Positions 56,681-64,000 of a stretch of DNA of 64,000 nt are shown in pieces. Below the pieces are notes generated by a model. It made no database searches. It was not told the origin of the DNA and saw only the letters and a list, made by a program, of their open reading frames with translations. Made by a program: the position numbers and the translations under genes. Positions within the stretch are counted from its first letter, which is position 1. Each line of letters begins with the position of its first letter. The DNA is from Duganella levis (GTDB lineage Bacteria > Pseudomonadota > Gammaproteobacteria > Burkholderiales > Burkholderiaceae_D): the NCBI RefSeq assembly GCF_009857605.1, contig NZ_WWCT01000013.1, positions 107,233-171,232 of the forward strand. Reading direction: 5' to 3'.

Positions 56681-57106
56681 ATGTTCAATCCTTCATCCGA
56701 CGATGTGCGCCGCTTCTTCTGCGAAGCCTACCGCAAGCAGCAGGCCAACGCCATCCTGAGCCCGATCGAGACCATGGCGGCCGACTGGATCCGCCACCAT
56801 CCCGAATACCACGACGTGCTGGCCGACGTCGAAACGGCGCTGACGCGCGACTACCAGGTCGAAGGCGCCCAGGCCAACCCGTTCCTGCACCTGTCGATGC
56901 ACTTGTCGATTGACGAGCAGATCTCGATCGACCAGCCGCCCGGCATCCGCGCCCTGGCGACGGCGCTGACGCTCAAGCTGGACGACGCCCACGCGGCGCA
57001 GCACGAAATCATGGAATGCCTGGGCGAGATGATCTGGAACGCCCAGCGCACCGGCACCCCGCCCGACGCCGCCGCCTACCTCGAAGCCCTCCAGCGCCGC
57101 CTGTAA
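56681..57106 (+). CDS. DUF1841 family protein
   Basis: A 141-residue soluble protein of the DUF1841 family, which is widespread in beta- and gammaproteobacteria and has no known function. The conserved HPEYHD motif near residue 40, the NPFLHLSMHLSIDEQ segment near residue 70, and GIRA..T.L..KLDD.H.AQHEIMECLGEM are visible. Repeated His residues suggest metal or cofactor binding, but this is not shown. The stop codon touches the left arm of a long palindrome. Confidence 0.9.
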   Translation: MFNPSSDDVRRFFCEAYRKQQANAILSPIETMAADWIRHHPEYHDVLADVETALTRDYQVEGAQANPFLHLSMHLSIDEQISIDQPPGIRALATALTLKLDDAHAAQHEIMECLGEMIWNAQRTGTPPDAAAYLEALQRRL

Positions 57107-57173
57107 ACTCCGGGGTCAGGTCCGGCACTTGGACATGAGCTCGTGTCCAAGTGCCGGACCTGACCCCGGAGTT
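57106..57173. repeat. Long palindrome with GGGGTCAG ends (copy 2)
   Basis: A perfect 30-bp inverted repeat (57106-57135 with 57144-57173) is centred on GAGCTC and is nearly continuous through the centre. It fills the space between the convergent DUF1841 and cytochrome c genes. Its arm agrees with copy 1 (12043-12128) at 21 of 28 positions counted from GGGGTCAG, and six of the seven differences fall in the perfect arms of both copies, so they are compensated. Confidence 0.9.
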
Positions 57174-57176
57174 GGT

Positions 57177-57518
57177 TTAGCGGTGGGTGGCCAAGGTGCC
57201 TGGCAGGCTGTGCAGGTAGGCCGCCAGGTCCTTGATGTCCTGGTTGCTCAGCGGCTTGACCTGGCCGGTCATGATGGCGTTGCTGCGGCCGTTGGCGCTG
57301 TCGCCGCGCTGGTAGGCTTTCAGCGCGTGCACCAGGTAGTCGCGGTGCTGGCCGGCCAGCTTCGGATAGCTGGGGTCGATCGGCGTGTTGAAGTCCTTGC
57401 CGTGGCAGCTGAAGCAGGCGTATTTCTCGGTCAGCGCCTTGCCGGACTCGATGTTGCCGGCCGCGTGGGCGCCGGCGGCGAGCAGGGCGCAGGCGACCGC
57501 GGCGATGGTGTTTTTCAT
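57177..57518 (-). CDS. Small periplasmic cytochrome c
   Basis: A 113-residue class I cytochrome. A signal peptide (1-22, IAAVACALLAAGAHA) precedes the haem motif CFSCHG and the distal Met ligand, probably in the NAIMTGQVKPLS segment; the final helix is LSNQDIKDLAAYLHSL. The ATG at 57518 has a GAGGAG ribosome site and follows the next cytochrome gene by 11 nt. It should shuttle electrons to a terminal oxidase or other acceptor, which cannot be named here. Confidence 0.93.
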   Translation of the reverse strand: MKNTIAAVACALLAAGAHAAGNIESGKALTEKYACFSCHGKDFNTPIDPSYPKLAGQHRDYLVHALKAYQRGDSANGRSNAIMTGQVKPLSNQDIKDLAAYLHSLPGTLATHR

Positions 57519-57529
57519 GAACTCACTCC

Positions 57530-57877
57530 TCATTTCGGGTCCGCCGTGCGGGTCTGCGCCGCATAGAATGCCGCCACATCGGCGATGTCCTGGTCGCTCA
57601 GGCTGGCGGCGATGCCGCGCATCGACGGGTGCTTGCGCGCCCCTTTCTTGTAATCCTGCAGCGCGTTCTCGATGTACTTGGCCGACTGGCCGCCGATCAT
57701 CGGCACCGGAAACACTTCGGGGAAGGTGGCTTTGTAGCCGGGGATGCCGTGGCAGCCGATGCACATTTCGATCTTGGCTTTGGCGTTCTGGACGTTGCCC
57801 ACAACCTCCGCTGCGACGGCGACGTGGGCGACTTGGGTAATCGCTGCGAGCACGAGGAGTGCGGTGAGTTTTTTCAT
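57530..57877 (-). CDS. Small periplasmic cytochrome c
   Basis: A 115-residue class I cytochrome with a signal peptide (1-22, ending VAVAAEVV), the haem motif CIGCHG, a probable Met ligand in PSMRGIAASLS, and a last helix DQDIADVAAFYAAQ. The ATG at 57877 is used; a TTG nine codons upstream is less likely. It is the first gene of a two-cytochrome operon, and the pair resembles the two halves of a di-haem cytochrome c4 encoded separately. Confidence 0.93.
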   Translation of the reverse strand: MKKLTALLVLAAITQVAHVAVAAEVVGNVQNAKAKIEMCIGCHGIPGYKATFPEVFPVPMIGGQSAKYIENALQDYKKGARKHPSMRGIAASLSDQDIADVAAFYAAQTRTADPK

Positions 57878-58085
57878 GGTGTCTCTAAGTAAGTAATCGG
57901 ACAAGCGCGGATACTGCGATCTCGGATACTTCTACCACGGGTCAAGTGTATTGACTTTTGTTCTATATGCTCAAGGATTCTAACCCAAGTATTTTTTAGA
58001 AACAACACGCGCTGCCGTACGGACCGAGCCCCCACTCTAGCGTTTCCTTCTATACTGTTTTATCTTTTCTCTCCGGGATATCCGC

Positions 58086-58937
58086 ATGACCGCCGCTCGC
58101 TTTGAAGGTTCCGCCCACTACGTCGCCACCGCCGACCTGAAACTGGCGGTCAACGCCGCCCTCACCTTGCAGCGTCCGCTGCTGATCAAGGGTGAGCCCG
58201 GCACCGGCAAGACCATGCTGGCCGAGGAGGTCGCCGCCGCGCTCGACCGTCCCTTGCTGCAATGGCACATCAAGTCCACCACCAAGGCGCAGCAGGGCCT
58301 GTACGAGTACGACGCCGTCTCGCGCCTGCGCGATTCGCAGCTGGGCGACGAGCGGGTGCGCGATATCCACAATTACATCGTCAAGGGCGTACTGTGGCAG
58401 GCGTTCACGGCGCCGGCGCCGGTGGTGCTGCTGATCGATGAAATCGACAAGGCCGATATCGAGTTCCCCAACGATTTGTTGCGCGAGCTGGACCGCATGG
58501 AGTTCTATGTCTACGAGACCCGCGAGATGGTGCAGGCGGCGCACCGGCCGCTGGTGATCATCACCTCCAACAACGAGAAAGAGTTGCCGGACGCCTTCCT
58601 GCGCCGCTGCTTCTTCCACTACATCAAGTTCCCCGACCGCGATACGATGGCGCAGATCGTCCAGGTGCACTACCCGCACCTGAAGCAGGAACTGCTGGCG
58701 CAGGCGCTGCAGACCTTCTACGAGGTGCGCGACGTCCAGGGCCTGAAGAAGAAGCCGTCCACCTCGGAATTCCTCGACTGGCTCAAGCTGCTGATGGCGG
58801 AGGACATCCCGCCGGAAGCGCTGCGCAGCCAGGACCAGAAGGCCATCGTGCCGCCGCTGCACGGCGCGCTGCTGAAAAACGAGCAGGATATCCACCTGTT
58901 CGAGCGCCTGGTCGCCATGGCGCGCCATAACCGATGA
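58086..58937 (+). CDS. MoxR-family AAA+ ATPase
   Basis: A 283-residue AAA+ chaperone-like ATPase. Walker A is KGEPGTGKTML, Walker B VLLIDEIDKAD, sensor 1 ITSNNEKELPDAFLRRC; the LQWHIKSTTKAQQGLYEYD segment is typical of the branch found with CoxE-type VWA proteins. It starts a three-gene operon with a GNAT gene (4-nt overlap) and a VWA gene. MoxR-VWA pairs assist maturation or metal insertion in partner proteins; the client is not identifiable. Confidence 0.93.
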   Translation: MTAARFEGSAHYVATADLKLAVNAALTLQRPLLIKGEPGTGKTMLAEEVAAALDRPLLQWHIKSTTKAQQGLYEYDAVSRLRDSQLGDERVRDIHNYIVKGVLWQAFTAPAPVVLLIDEIDKADIEFPNDLLRELDRMEFYVYETREMVQAAHRPLVIITSNNEKELPDAFLRRCFFHYIKFPDRDTMAQIVQVHYPHLKQELLAQALQTFYEVRDVQGLKKKPSTSEFLDWLKLLMAEDIPPEALRSQDQKAIVPPLHGALLKNEQDIHLFERLVAMARHNR

Positions 58938-59539
58938 GCACGCAGTTCGACACGCCGCTGCCGGTCACGCTGGAACTGCACGGCGTGCGGCTGGAGCCGC
59001 TCGCCCCGCACCACGCCGAAGGCCTGCGCGCGGCCGCCAGCGACGGTGAGCTGTGGAAGCTACGCGTCACTTCCGTGCCGGAGCCGCACGAGGTCGACGC
59101 CTATATCTTCAAGGCGATCGAGCAGCGCCCTGCCCGGCTGGCGTTTGCCGTGATCGACAGCGCCAGCGGCGCCCTGATCGGCACCACCAGCTACCACGAC
59201 ATCGTGCCGGCCATCGGCCGCACCGAGATCGGCTACACCTGGTACGCCCGCAGCTGGCAGCGCACCCACGTCAACACCACCTGCAAGCTGCTGCTGATGA
59301 CGCACGCCTTTGAGACGCTGGGCGCGGCGCTGGTCGGCTTGCGCACTGATAATTTCAACCACGCCTCGCAAGCGGCCATCGAGCGCCTCGGCGCCAAAAA
59401 GGACGGCGTGCTGCGCCACCACGCGCTGCGCCGCGACGGCACCGTGCGCGATACCGTGATGTACAGCATCACGGCCGGCGAGTGGCCGGAGATCAAGGCC
59501 CATCTGCGCGACAAGCTGGCGCGCCACGGAGTGCGCTGA
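58934..59539 (+). CDS. RimJ/RimL-type GNAT acetyltransferase
   Basis: A 201-residue N-acetyltransferase. The GNAT fold is visible as VRLEPLAPHHAEGL, a central strand with GTTSYHDIVPAIGRTEIGYTWYA, a short acetyl-CoA loop (SWQRTHVNTTCKLLL) and a C-terminal NFNHASQAAIERLGAKKDGVLR block. It lies between the moxR and VWA genes, overlapping the former by 4 nt and 1 nt from the latter. Substrate unknown; the placement suggests the MoxR client or VWA protein may be acetylated, which is inference. Confidence 0.88.
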   Translation: MSTQFDTPLPVTLELHGVRLEPLAPHHAEGLRAAASDGELWKLRVTSVPEPHEVDAYIFKAIEQRPARLAFAVIDSASGALIGTTSYHDIVPAIGRTEIGYTWYARSWQRTHVNTTCKLLLMTHAFETLGAALVGLRTDNFNHASQAAIERLGAKKDGVLRHHALRRDGTVRDTVMYSITAGEWPEIKAHLRDKLARHGVR

Positions 59540-59540
59540 G

Positions 59541-60710
59541 ATGCTGATCGATTTCTTCTTCACGCTGAAAGACGCCAAGATCCCGGTCACGATCAAGGAG
59601 TTTTTGACGCTGCTGGAAGCCATGCAACAGCAGGTGATCAGCAACTCGCTGGACGATTTCTACTACCTCGCGCGTCTGACGCTGGTCAAGGACGAGGCCC
59701 ACTTCGACAAGTTCGACCGCGCCTTCGGCCTGTACTTCAAGGGCATCAACGCGACCTTCGACCAGCAGGGCAATGTGCCGCTGGACTGGCTGGTGCAGCG
59801 CATGAAGCGCGAGCTGACGCCGGAGCAAATCGCCGCGCTGGAGAAATTCGGCTACGACAAACTGATGGACCGGCTGAAGGAGCTGCTGGACGAGCAGAAG
59901 GCGCGCCACGAGGGCGGCAACAAGTGGATCGGCACCGGCGGCACTTCGCCGTTCGGTCATGGCGGCACCAATCCCGAGGGCGTGCGCATCGGCGGCAAGG
60001 GCGGCAACCGCACGGCGGTCAAGGTGTGGGAGGCGCGCAGCTACCAGGATTACGACGGCGAGCGCGAGATCGGCACCCGCAACATCAAGGTGGCGCTGCG
60101 CCGGCTGCGCAAGTTCGCGCGCCAGGGCGCGGCCGAGGAACTGGCGCTGGACGCCACCATCCGCGCCACCGCCAGCAACGCCGGCTATCTCGATATCAAG
60201 ATGCAGCCGGAGCGCAAGAACAATATCAAGGTGCTGATGCTGTTCGACGTCGGCGGCACCATGGACGACCATATCGAGCGCACCGAGGAGCTGTTCTCGG
60301 CCGCCAAGTCGGAATTCAAGAACATGGAGTTCTTCTACTTCCACAACTGCGTCTACGATTACATGTGGAAGAACAACCGGCGCCGCCATTCGGAGCGCTT
60401 CCCGACCTGGGACATCCTGCGCAAATACCCGCCCGACACCAAGCTGATCTTCGTCGGCGACGCCACCATGAGTCCGTACGAGATTTTGCAGCGGGGCGGC
60501 TCGGTCGAGTACAACAACGAGGAAGCCGGCAGCGCCTGGCTGGCGCGCTTCACGGCGGCGTTCCCGAAATTCGTCTGGCTCAACCCGGAACCGGACACCA
60601 TCTGGCAGTACCGCCAGTCGATCGACATCATCCGCCAGCTGATGAACAACCGCATGTACCCGCTCACCATGAACGGCCTGGAACAGGCAATGCGCACCCT
60701 CAGCAAATAG
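59541..60710 (+). CDS. CoxE-like VWA-domain protein
   Basis: A 389-residue protein with a helical N-terminal half and a VWA domain in the C-terminal half. The MIDAS-type motif reads LFDVGGTMDD in place of the usual DxSxS, with a downstream LIFVGDATMSP. A charged segment (RRLRKFARQGAAEELALDATI) precedes it, as in CoxE-like proteins. It should act with the MoxR ATPase coded two genes upstream. The Ser-to-Gly change at the metal site is common to this sub-branch and may alter cation binding. Confidence 0.9.
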   Translation: MLIDFFFTLKDAKIPVTIKEFLTLLEAMQQQVISNSLDDFYYLARLTLVKDEAHFDKFDRAFGLYFKGINATFDQQGNVPLDWLVQRMKRELTPEQIAALEKFGYDKLMDRLKELLDEQKARHEGGNKWIGTGGTSPFGHGGTNPEGVRIGGKGGNRTAVKVWEARSYQDYDGEREIGTRNIKVALRRLRKFARQGAAEELALDATIRATASNAGYLDIKMQPERKNNIKVLMLFDVGGTMDDHIERTEELFSAAKSEFKNMEFFYFHNCVYDYMWKNNRRRHSERFPTWDILRKYPPDTKLIFVGDATMSPYEILQRGGSVEYNNEEAGSAWLARFTAAFPKFVWLNPEPDTIWQYRQSIDIIRQLMNNRMYPLTMNGLEQAMRTLSK

Positions 60711-60711
60711 A

Positions 60712-60742
60712 ATATTTAACAAAAAGAAACTTTGTTAAATAT
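60712..60742. repeat. AT-rich perfect inverted repeat
   Basis: A 12-bp stem ATATTTAACAAA (60712-60723) and its complement (60731-60742) with a 7-nt loop, directly after the VWA stop codon. No T-tract of terminator type follows; it could be an operator or a weak terminator. Confidence 0.6.
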
Positions 60743-60762
60743 ATTGAAATTTATGAAACAAA

Positions 60763-60788
60763 ATGCTACAAATATTAAGTTGTAGCAT
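60763..60788. repeat. AT-rich inverted repeat
   Basis: A 9-bp stem ATGCTACAA (60763-60771) and its complement (60780-60788) with an 8-nt loop, 28 nt upstream of the membrane-GNAT start. With the 60712-60742 repeat it makes an unusually AT-rich island of ~80 bp in a GC-rich region. Confidence 0.6.
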
Positions 60789-60815
60789 AACGGTGCAGCC
60801 CTTAGCCTAGGGGCT

Positions 60816-61730
60816 ATGTCCATACTGCCTTCCTTTCGTCGTCTGAGCGCGCGCCTGCGCGCCGCCAGCCCGCGCAGCATTGCTGCGGCGGCCGCCTTGC
60901 TGCTGGCCGGCTTCTTCGTGCTCGATCTGGGCAGCGGTCCGACCATTTCCTTCGGGCTGTTTTATACGCTGTCGGTGGTGCTGGTGGCGTGGCGGCTGGG
61001 GCGCGCCGCCACCGTGCTGGCGGTGCTGGCCGCCAGTGCCGCCCGCGTGGTCGATTTCTATCTGACCCGCCATCACGACGGCGCCCTGATGCTGGTCTAC
61101 GACCTGCTGCAAAGCGCGGCCGGCTACGGCCTGGCGGCGCTGCTGGCCTGGCAGGGCCGCCTGCTGTTCGAGCGCACCGCGCGCCACGCCCGCAGTTTCC
61201 AGCGCCAGGCGCGCCGCGAACGGCGCCGCCGCCGGCTGGAAGCCACCATCCGCCGCGCCGTGCTGGCCGACGTGCCGGCCATCGTCCAGCTGACCAGTAC
61301 CGGCGGCGAAGACGGCGCCTTCGACCAGAATGTGATGGATGCCGCGCGCCAGGCCGCGCTGACGGCCAGCTTCAGCCAGGGCATCATCGATGGCGCCGCG
61401 CTGCGCGATCTCTGGAACGGCGGCCAGATGGTGGTGCCGATCGAATTCTGGGTCTCCGAGCTGCATGGCCAGCTGGCCGCCTACATGATGGTGCTGGGGC
61501 TGGACGGCAACAAGGGCCCGGAGCGCGAACTGCACGCGCTGGCGGTAGCGCCGGCCTTCCGCAACAACGGCCTGGGCTCGGCGATGGTGGATTTCTTCTG
61601 CACCCGCTACCAGCAGCGGCGCCTGGTGGTGGCCACCAAGAGCGGTTCGCAGATGATGCAGATGCTGAGCCGCCGCAGCTTCCAGCCGCTCACCACCAGC
61701 AAGGACTACGACATCATGGCGCGCGGCTAG
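60816..61730 (+). CDS. Membrane-anchored GNAT-domain protein
   Basis: A 304-residue fusion. The N-terminal ~110 residues hold three to four TM helices (AAAALLLAGFFVL, FGLFYTLSVVLVAWRLG, a third around AVLAVLAASAARVV), similar in pattern to the membrane part of sensor proteins. A basic helix (RSFQRQARRERRRRRLEATIRR) then leads into a GNAT domain (about 145-304) with the acetyl-CoA loop ELHALAVAPAFRNNGLGSAMVDFF. The gene is convergent with kdpE, 3 nt apart. An acetyltransferase tied to a membrane sensor-like module is uncommon; substrate unknown. Confidence 0.8.
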   Translation: MSILPSFRRLSARLRAASPRSIAAAAALLLAGFFVLDLGSGPTISFGLFYTLSVVLVAWRLGRAATVLAVLAASAARVVDFYLTRHHDGALMLVYDLLQSAAGYGLAALLAWQGRLLFERTARHARSFQRQARRERRRRRLEATIRRAVLADVPAIVQLTSTGGEDGAFDQNVMDAARQAALTASFSQGIIDGAALRDLWNGGQMVVPIEFWVSELHGQLAAYMMVLGLDGNKGPERELHALAVAPAFRNNGLGSAMVDFFCTRYQQRRLVVATKSGSQMMQMLSRRSFQPLTTSKDYDIMARG

Positions 61731-61733
61731 CCG

Positions 61734-62429
61734 TTACGGCAGCTGCAGGCGGTAGCCGACCGCCGTTTCGGTCAGCAGGTAGCGCGGCTGGGTCGGGTCG
61801 GCTTCCAGCTTGTGGCGCAGGTGGCCCATGTAGATCCGCAGGTAGTGGCCGTTCTCCGACTGCGACGGCCCCCACACGGCGCGCAGCAGTTGCGGGTTGG
61901 TCATCACGCGGCCGGCGTTGGCCACCAGCACCGCCAGCAGCCGGTATTCGGTCGGCGTCAGGTGCACGTGGGCGCCGCCGCGCGTCACGCGCCGGTTCTG
62001 CAGATCCACCACGACCTCGCCAAACTGCACCAGCCCGCTCTGGTCGGCGGCCGGCTGGCGCTGCCGCCGCAGGGTGGCGCGTACGCGCGCCAGCAGTTCG
62101 CCGACGCCGAACGGTTTGCTCAGGTAGTCGTCGGCGCCGGCGTCCAGCGCGCGGATCTTGTCGGCTTCGTTGACGCGCGCCGACAGCACGATCACCGGCA
62201 CGCTCGACCATTTGCGCAGGTCGGTGACGAAGTCGATGCCGTCGCCGTCCGGCAGGCCGAGATCGAGCACGATCAGGTCGGGCTTGCGGGTGCCGGCGTC
62301 GATCAGGCCGCGTTGCAGGCCGCCCGCTTCGAATACCTGCCAGCCCTCCTCTTCCAGCGCGGCGCGCACGAAGCGGCGGATTTGCGGTTCGTCTTCGACC
62401 AGTAAGGCGGTCGGTGCGGTGTCAGTCAT
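61734..62429 (-). CDS. kdpE: KdpE potassium-response regulator
   Basis: A 231-residue OmpR-type regulator. The receiver has the acidic pair in LLVEDEPQIRR, phospho-acceptor D56 (LIVLDLGLPDGDG) and the KPF Lys; the C-terminal winged helix has LTPTEYRLLAVLVANAGRV and YLRIYMGHLRHKLE. The ATG at 62429 (MTDTAPTALL) overlaps the kdpD stop by 8 nt; the frame runs open further as a kdpD shadow. With KdpD it switches on the high-affinity kdpFABC potassium pump, which would lie beyond the right edge. Confidence 0.94.
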   Translation of the reverse strand: MTDTAPTALLVEDEPQIRRFVRAALEEEGWQVFEAGGLQRGLIDAGTRKPDLIVLDLGLPDGDGIDFVTDLRKWSSVPVIVLSARVNEADKIRALDAGADDYLSKPFGVGELLARVRATLRRQRQPAADQSGLVQFGEVVVDLQNRRVTRGGAHVHLTPTEYRLLAVLVANAGRVMTNPQLLRAVWGPSQSENGHYLRIYMGHLRHKLEADPTQPRYLLTETAVGYRLQLP

Positions 62430-64000
62430 GGACTTCCTCGTCCGGCATGGCCGGTGGTGTGCCGAGTGGCAGGGTGAAGGTGAAGGCGGCGCCGCCCAGC
62501 GCGCCACGCCCGGCACTAATGCGGCCGCCGTGCGCTTCGACGATGGCGCGGCAGATCGCCAGCCCGAGGCCGACGCCCGGCTTGGCCGATTCGCGTTCGC
62601 CACGGGTGAATTTTTCAAACAGCGCTTCTTCGCGGCCGGCCGGCAGGCCGGGGCCATCGTCGTGTACGGTGACGTTGAGCCAGGCGCCGTGCAGCACGGC
62701 GGCGATTTCGATATGGGCGCCGGGGGGCGTGTATTTGGCGGCGTTTTCCAGCAGGTTGACCAGCACCCGTTCGATCAGCACGGCGTCATAGCGCAGCAGC
62801 GGCAGCGCGGGCGCCAGCTTGGTGCTGACTTGGTGGCCTTTGAGGGCGCTGCCGGCGGCGCGCAGCGCGCTGCCGACCACTTCTTCCAACGCCTGCCATT
62901 GCAGGTTGAAGTGCACTTCGCCGCTCTGGATGCGCGCCATGTCGAGCAGGTTGGCCACCATGGTGCTCATGCGCAGCGCTTCGTCGTGCAGGGCGCGCGC
63001 GGTGTCCTGCTGGGCTTCGCTCAGCGCCGGACGCGAGCTGGTCAGCGCTTCCGACAGGCCGACCAGTGATGTGAGCGGCGTGCGCAGGTCGTGCGACAGC
63101 GCCGCCAGCAGCGAGTTGCGCAGCCGTTCGGTTTCCATGCTGACCAGCGCGCCCTGGGCCACTTCGATGTAGTGCACCCGCTCCAGCGCAATGGCGGCCA
63201 GCGCGGCGAAGGTGTCCAGTTGTTGACGCTGCTCTGGGATCAGCATCCAGCGCCGCTGCTGCGGTTCGATCGCCAGCACGCCGCGGGTGCGCATCGGCGC
63301 CACCAGCGGCAGGTAGAAGATGCGGCTGGCCGGCAAGGTGTCGGTGCCCAGACCGGCCGGCTCGGCGCGGTCGTAGGCCCATTGGGCGATGCCGGTGTCG
63401 AGCGCCGCCAGGTGGGCGCCGCTGTGCCCGTTGCCGGCGATATCGGCTGCCAGGCTGGCGTGCTCCGGCGGCGGCTGGTGCAGCCGGCCGGCGTCGTCCG
63501 GCAACAGCAGCGTGGCGCGCGCGCGGAACGCTTGCTGGATCACGCGCCGGGTGGTGTCGTAGATTTGTTCGGTTTGCAGTGCGCCGGACAGTTCGCGGGC
63601 GAATTCGTACAGCGCCCGCGCGCGCCGTTCGCGCTGCGCGGCAACGCGGGCTTGGAAGCGCAGGTCGGCCGTCAGGTGGCCGGTGATCAGGCCCACCGCC
63701 AACATGACGATGAAGGTGATCAGGTACTGGAAGTCGGTCACGGCCAGCGTGAAGCGCGGCGGCACGAAGAAGAAGTCGAAGCAGGCCACGCTGACGCAGG
63801 TGGCCAGCACCGACGGTCCGCGCCCGAAGCGCACCGCCACCAGCACCACCACCAGCAGGAACAGCATGGCGATGTTGGCCAGGTCCAGCCAGGCCAGCAG
63901 CGGTGTGGTGATCAGCGCGGTGGCGACGCTGGCCGCCGCCGCCACGCCGTAGCCGATGAGGCGCCGGCGCTGGAGTGCGCCGGCGGTCGCGTCGTCGCCC
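62422..64000 (-). CDS. kdpD: KdpD sensor histidine kinase, C-terminal part (5' end beyond the window)
   Basis: 526 codons are visible and the frame is open to the right edge, so the N-terminal KdpD and USP-like domains are missing. Visible are the four TM helices (from ~63950; ATALITTPLLAWL, NIAMLFLLVVVLVAVRFGRGPSVLA, FDFFFVPPRFTLAVTDFQYLITF), a GAF-like domain, the HisKA box LSHDLRTPLTSLVG, and the HATPase motifs VHDDGPGLP and GVGLGLAICRAIVEAHGG. It senses low potassium or turgor and phosphorylates KdpE. Confidence 0.95.
   Translation of the reverse strand, partial: GDDATAGALQRRRLIGYGVAAAASVATALITTPLLAWLDLANIAMLFLLVVVLVAVRFGRGPSVLATCVSVACFDFFFVPPRFTLAVTDFQYLITFIVMLAVGLITGHLTADLRFQARVAAQRERRARALYEFARELSGALQTEQIYDTTRRVIQQAFRARATLLLPDDAGRLHQPPPEHASLAADIAGNGHSGAHLAALDTGIAQWAYDRAEPAGLGTDTLPASRIFYLPLVAPMRTRGVLAIEPQQRRWMLIPEQRQQLDTFAALAAIALERVHYIEVAQGALVSMETERLRNSLLAALSHDLRTPLTSLVGLSEALTSSRPALSEAQQDTARALHDEALRMSTMVANLLDMARIQSGEVHFNLQWQALEEVVGSALRAAGSALKGHQVSTKLAPALPLLRYDAVLIERVLVNLLENAAKYTPPGAHIEIAAVLHGAWLNVTVHDDGPGLPAGREEALFEKFTRGERESAKPGVGLGLAICRAIVEAHGGRISAGRGALGGAAFTFTLPLGTPPAMPDEEVHD

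Noticed and set aside
61734..62657. Longer start for kdpE
   Set aside because: The added residues are a frame-shifted shadow of kdpD; the receiver domain begins right after the ATG at 62429.

Overview
The window is high-GC chromosomal DNA from a betaproteobacterium, most likely Oxalobacteraceae (Duganella/Massilia/Janthinobacterium-like). This is inferred from gene order and family content: pil-chp next to rubredoxin-thiD-hemL, an mpl-yqiA-ubiC-rnb block, aroQ-accB-accC-prmA-DUF3426, pilS-pilR, ffh near a SWIB protein, proS-rppH, and kdpDE. It is mostly core genome. I found no tRNA, rRNA, CRISPR array, prophage or intact insertion sequence. The two edges cut a photolyase (left) and KdpD (right).

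Region 1 (1-12 kb): photolyase tail, then a minus-strand Pil-Chp chemosensory operon (pilG-pilH-pilI-pilJ-chpA) for type IV pilus control, a rubredoxin, and divergent thiD-hemL. Region 2 (12-23.4 kb): minus-strand genes for an orphan ABC transporter with a fused double permease, CorA, and an envelope/metabolism block (mpl-yqiA-ubiC-rnb, tonB-aroE-mtgA) with many 1-4 nt overlaps. Region 3 (23.5-30.7 kb): plus-strand genes for a nucleotidyltransferase-like protein, a TlpA thioredoxin, aroQ, accB, accC, prmA, a DUF3426 protein and a PfkB kinase.

Region 4 (30.7-36.3 kb) is more accessory. It holds YggT, a 340-residue Ala/Lys/Pro-repeat histone H1-like protein with a hairpin leader, a ~1 kb apparently non-coding stretch, a divergent MarR/FAD-monooxygenase pair with two matching palindromic operators, and a broken DUF1016 nuclease gene. 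Region 5 (36.3-45.5 kb): nrdAB with two NrdR boxes 31 bp apart, ampD, pilSR, and a CcsA/YpjD-type gene. Region 6 (45.5-51.4 kb) looks like an insertion between the ypjD-type gene and ffh: a NitT/TauT-type ABC transporter, a decayed NHL-repeat gene and its intact paralogue.

Region 7 (51.4-64 kb): ffh, a SWIB-domain protein, a lytic transglycosylase, proS, rppH, DUF1841, two small cytochromes c, a moxR-GNAT-VWA operon, a membrane-anchored GNAT protein, and kdpE/kdpD.

The most notable signals are: two long palindromes, both between convergent genes, that share a GGGGTCAG end and differ by compensated substitutions; a ThiD-like kinase whose active-site motifs are altered; a perfect palindrome in the NHL pseudogene that looks like a template-switch mutation; the ypjD/ffh insertion; and the paired MarR operators. 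I did not find a system I would call wholly undescribed.
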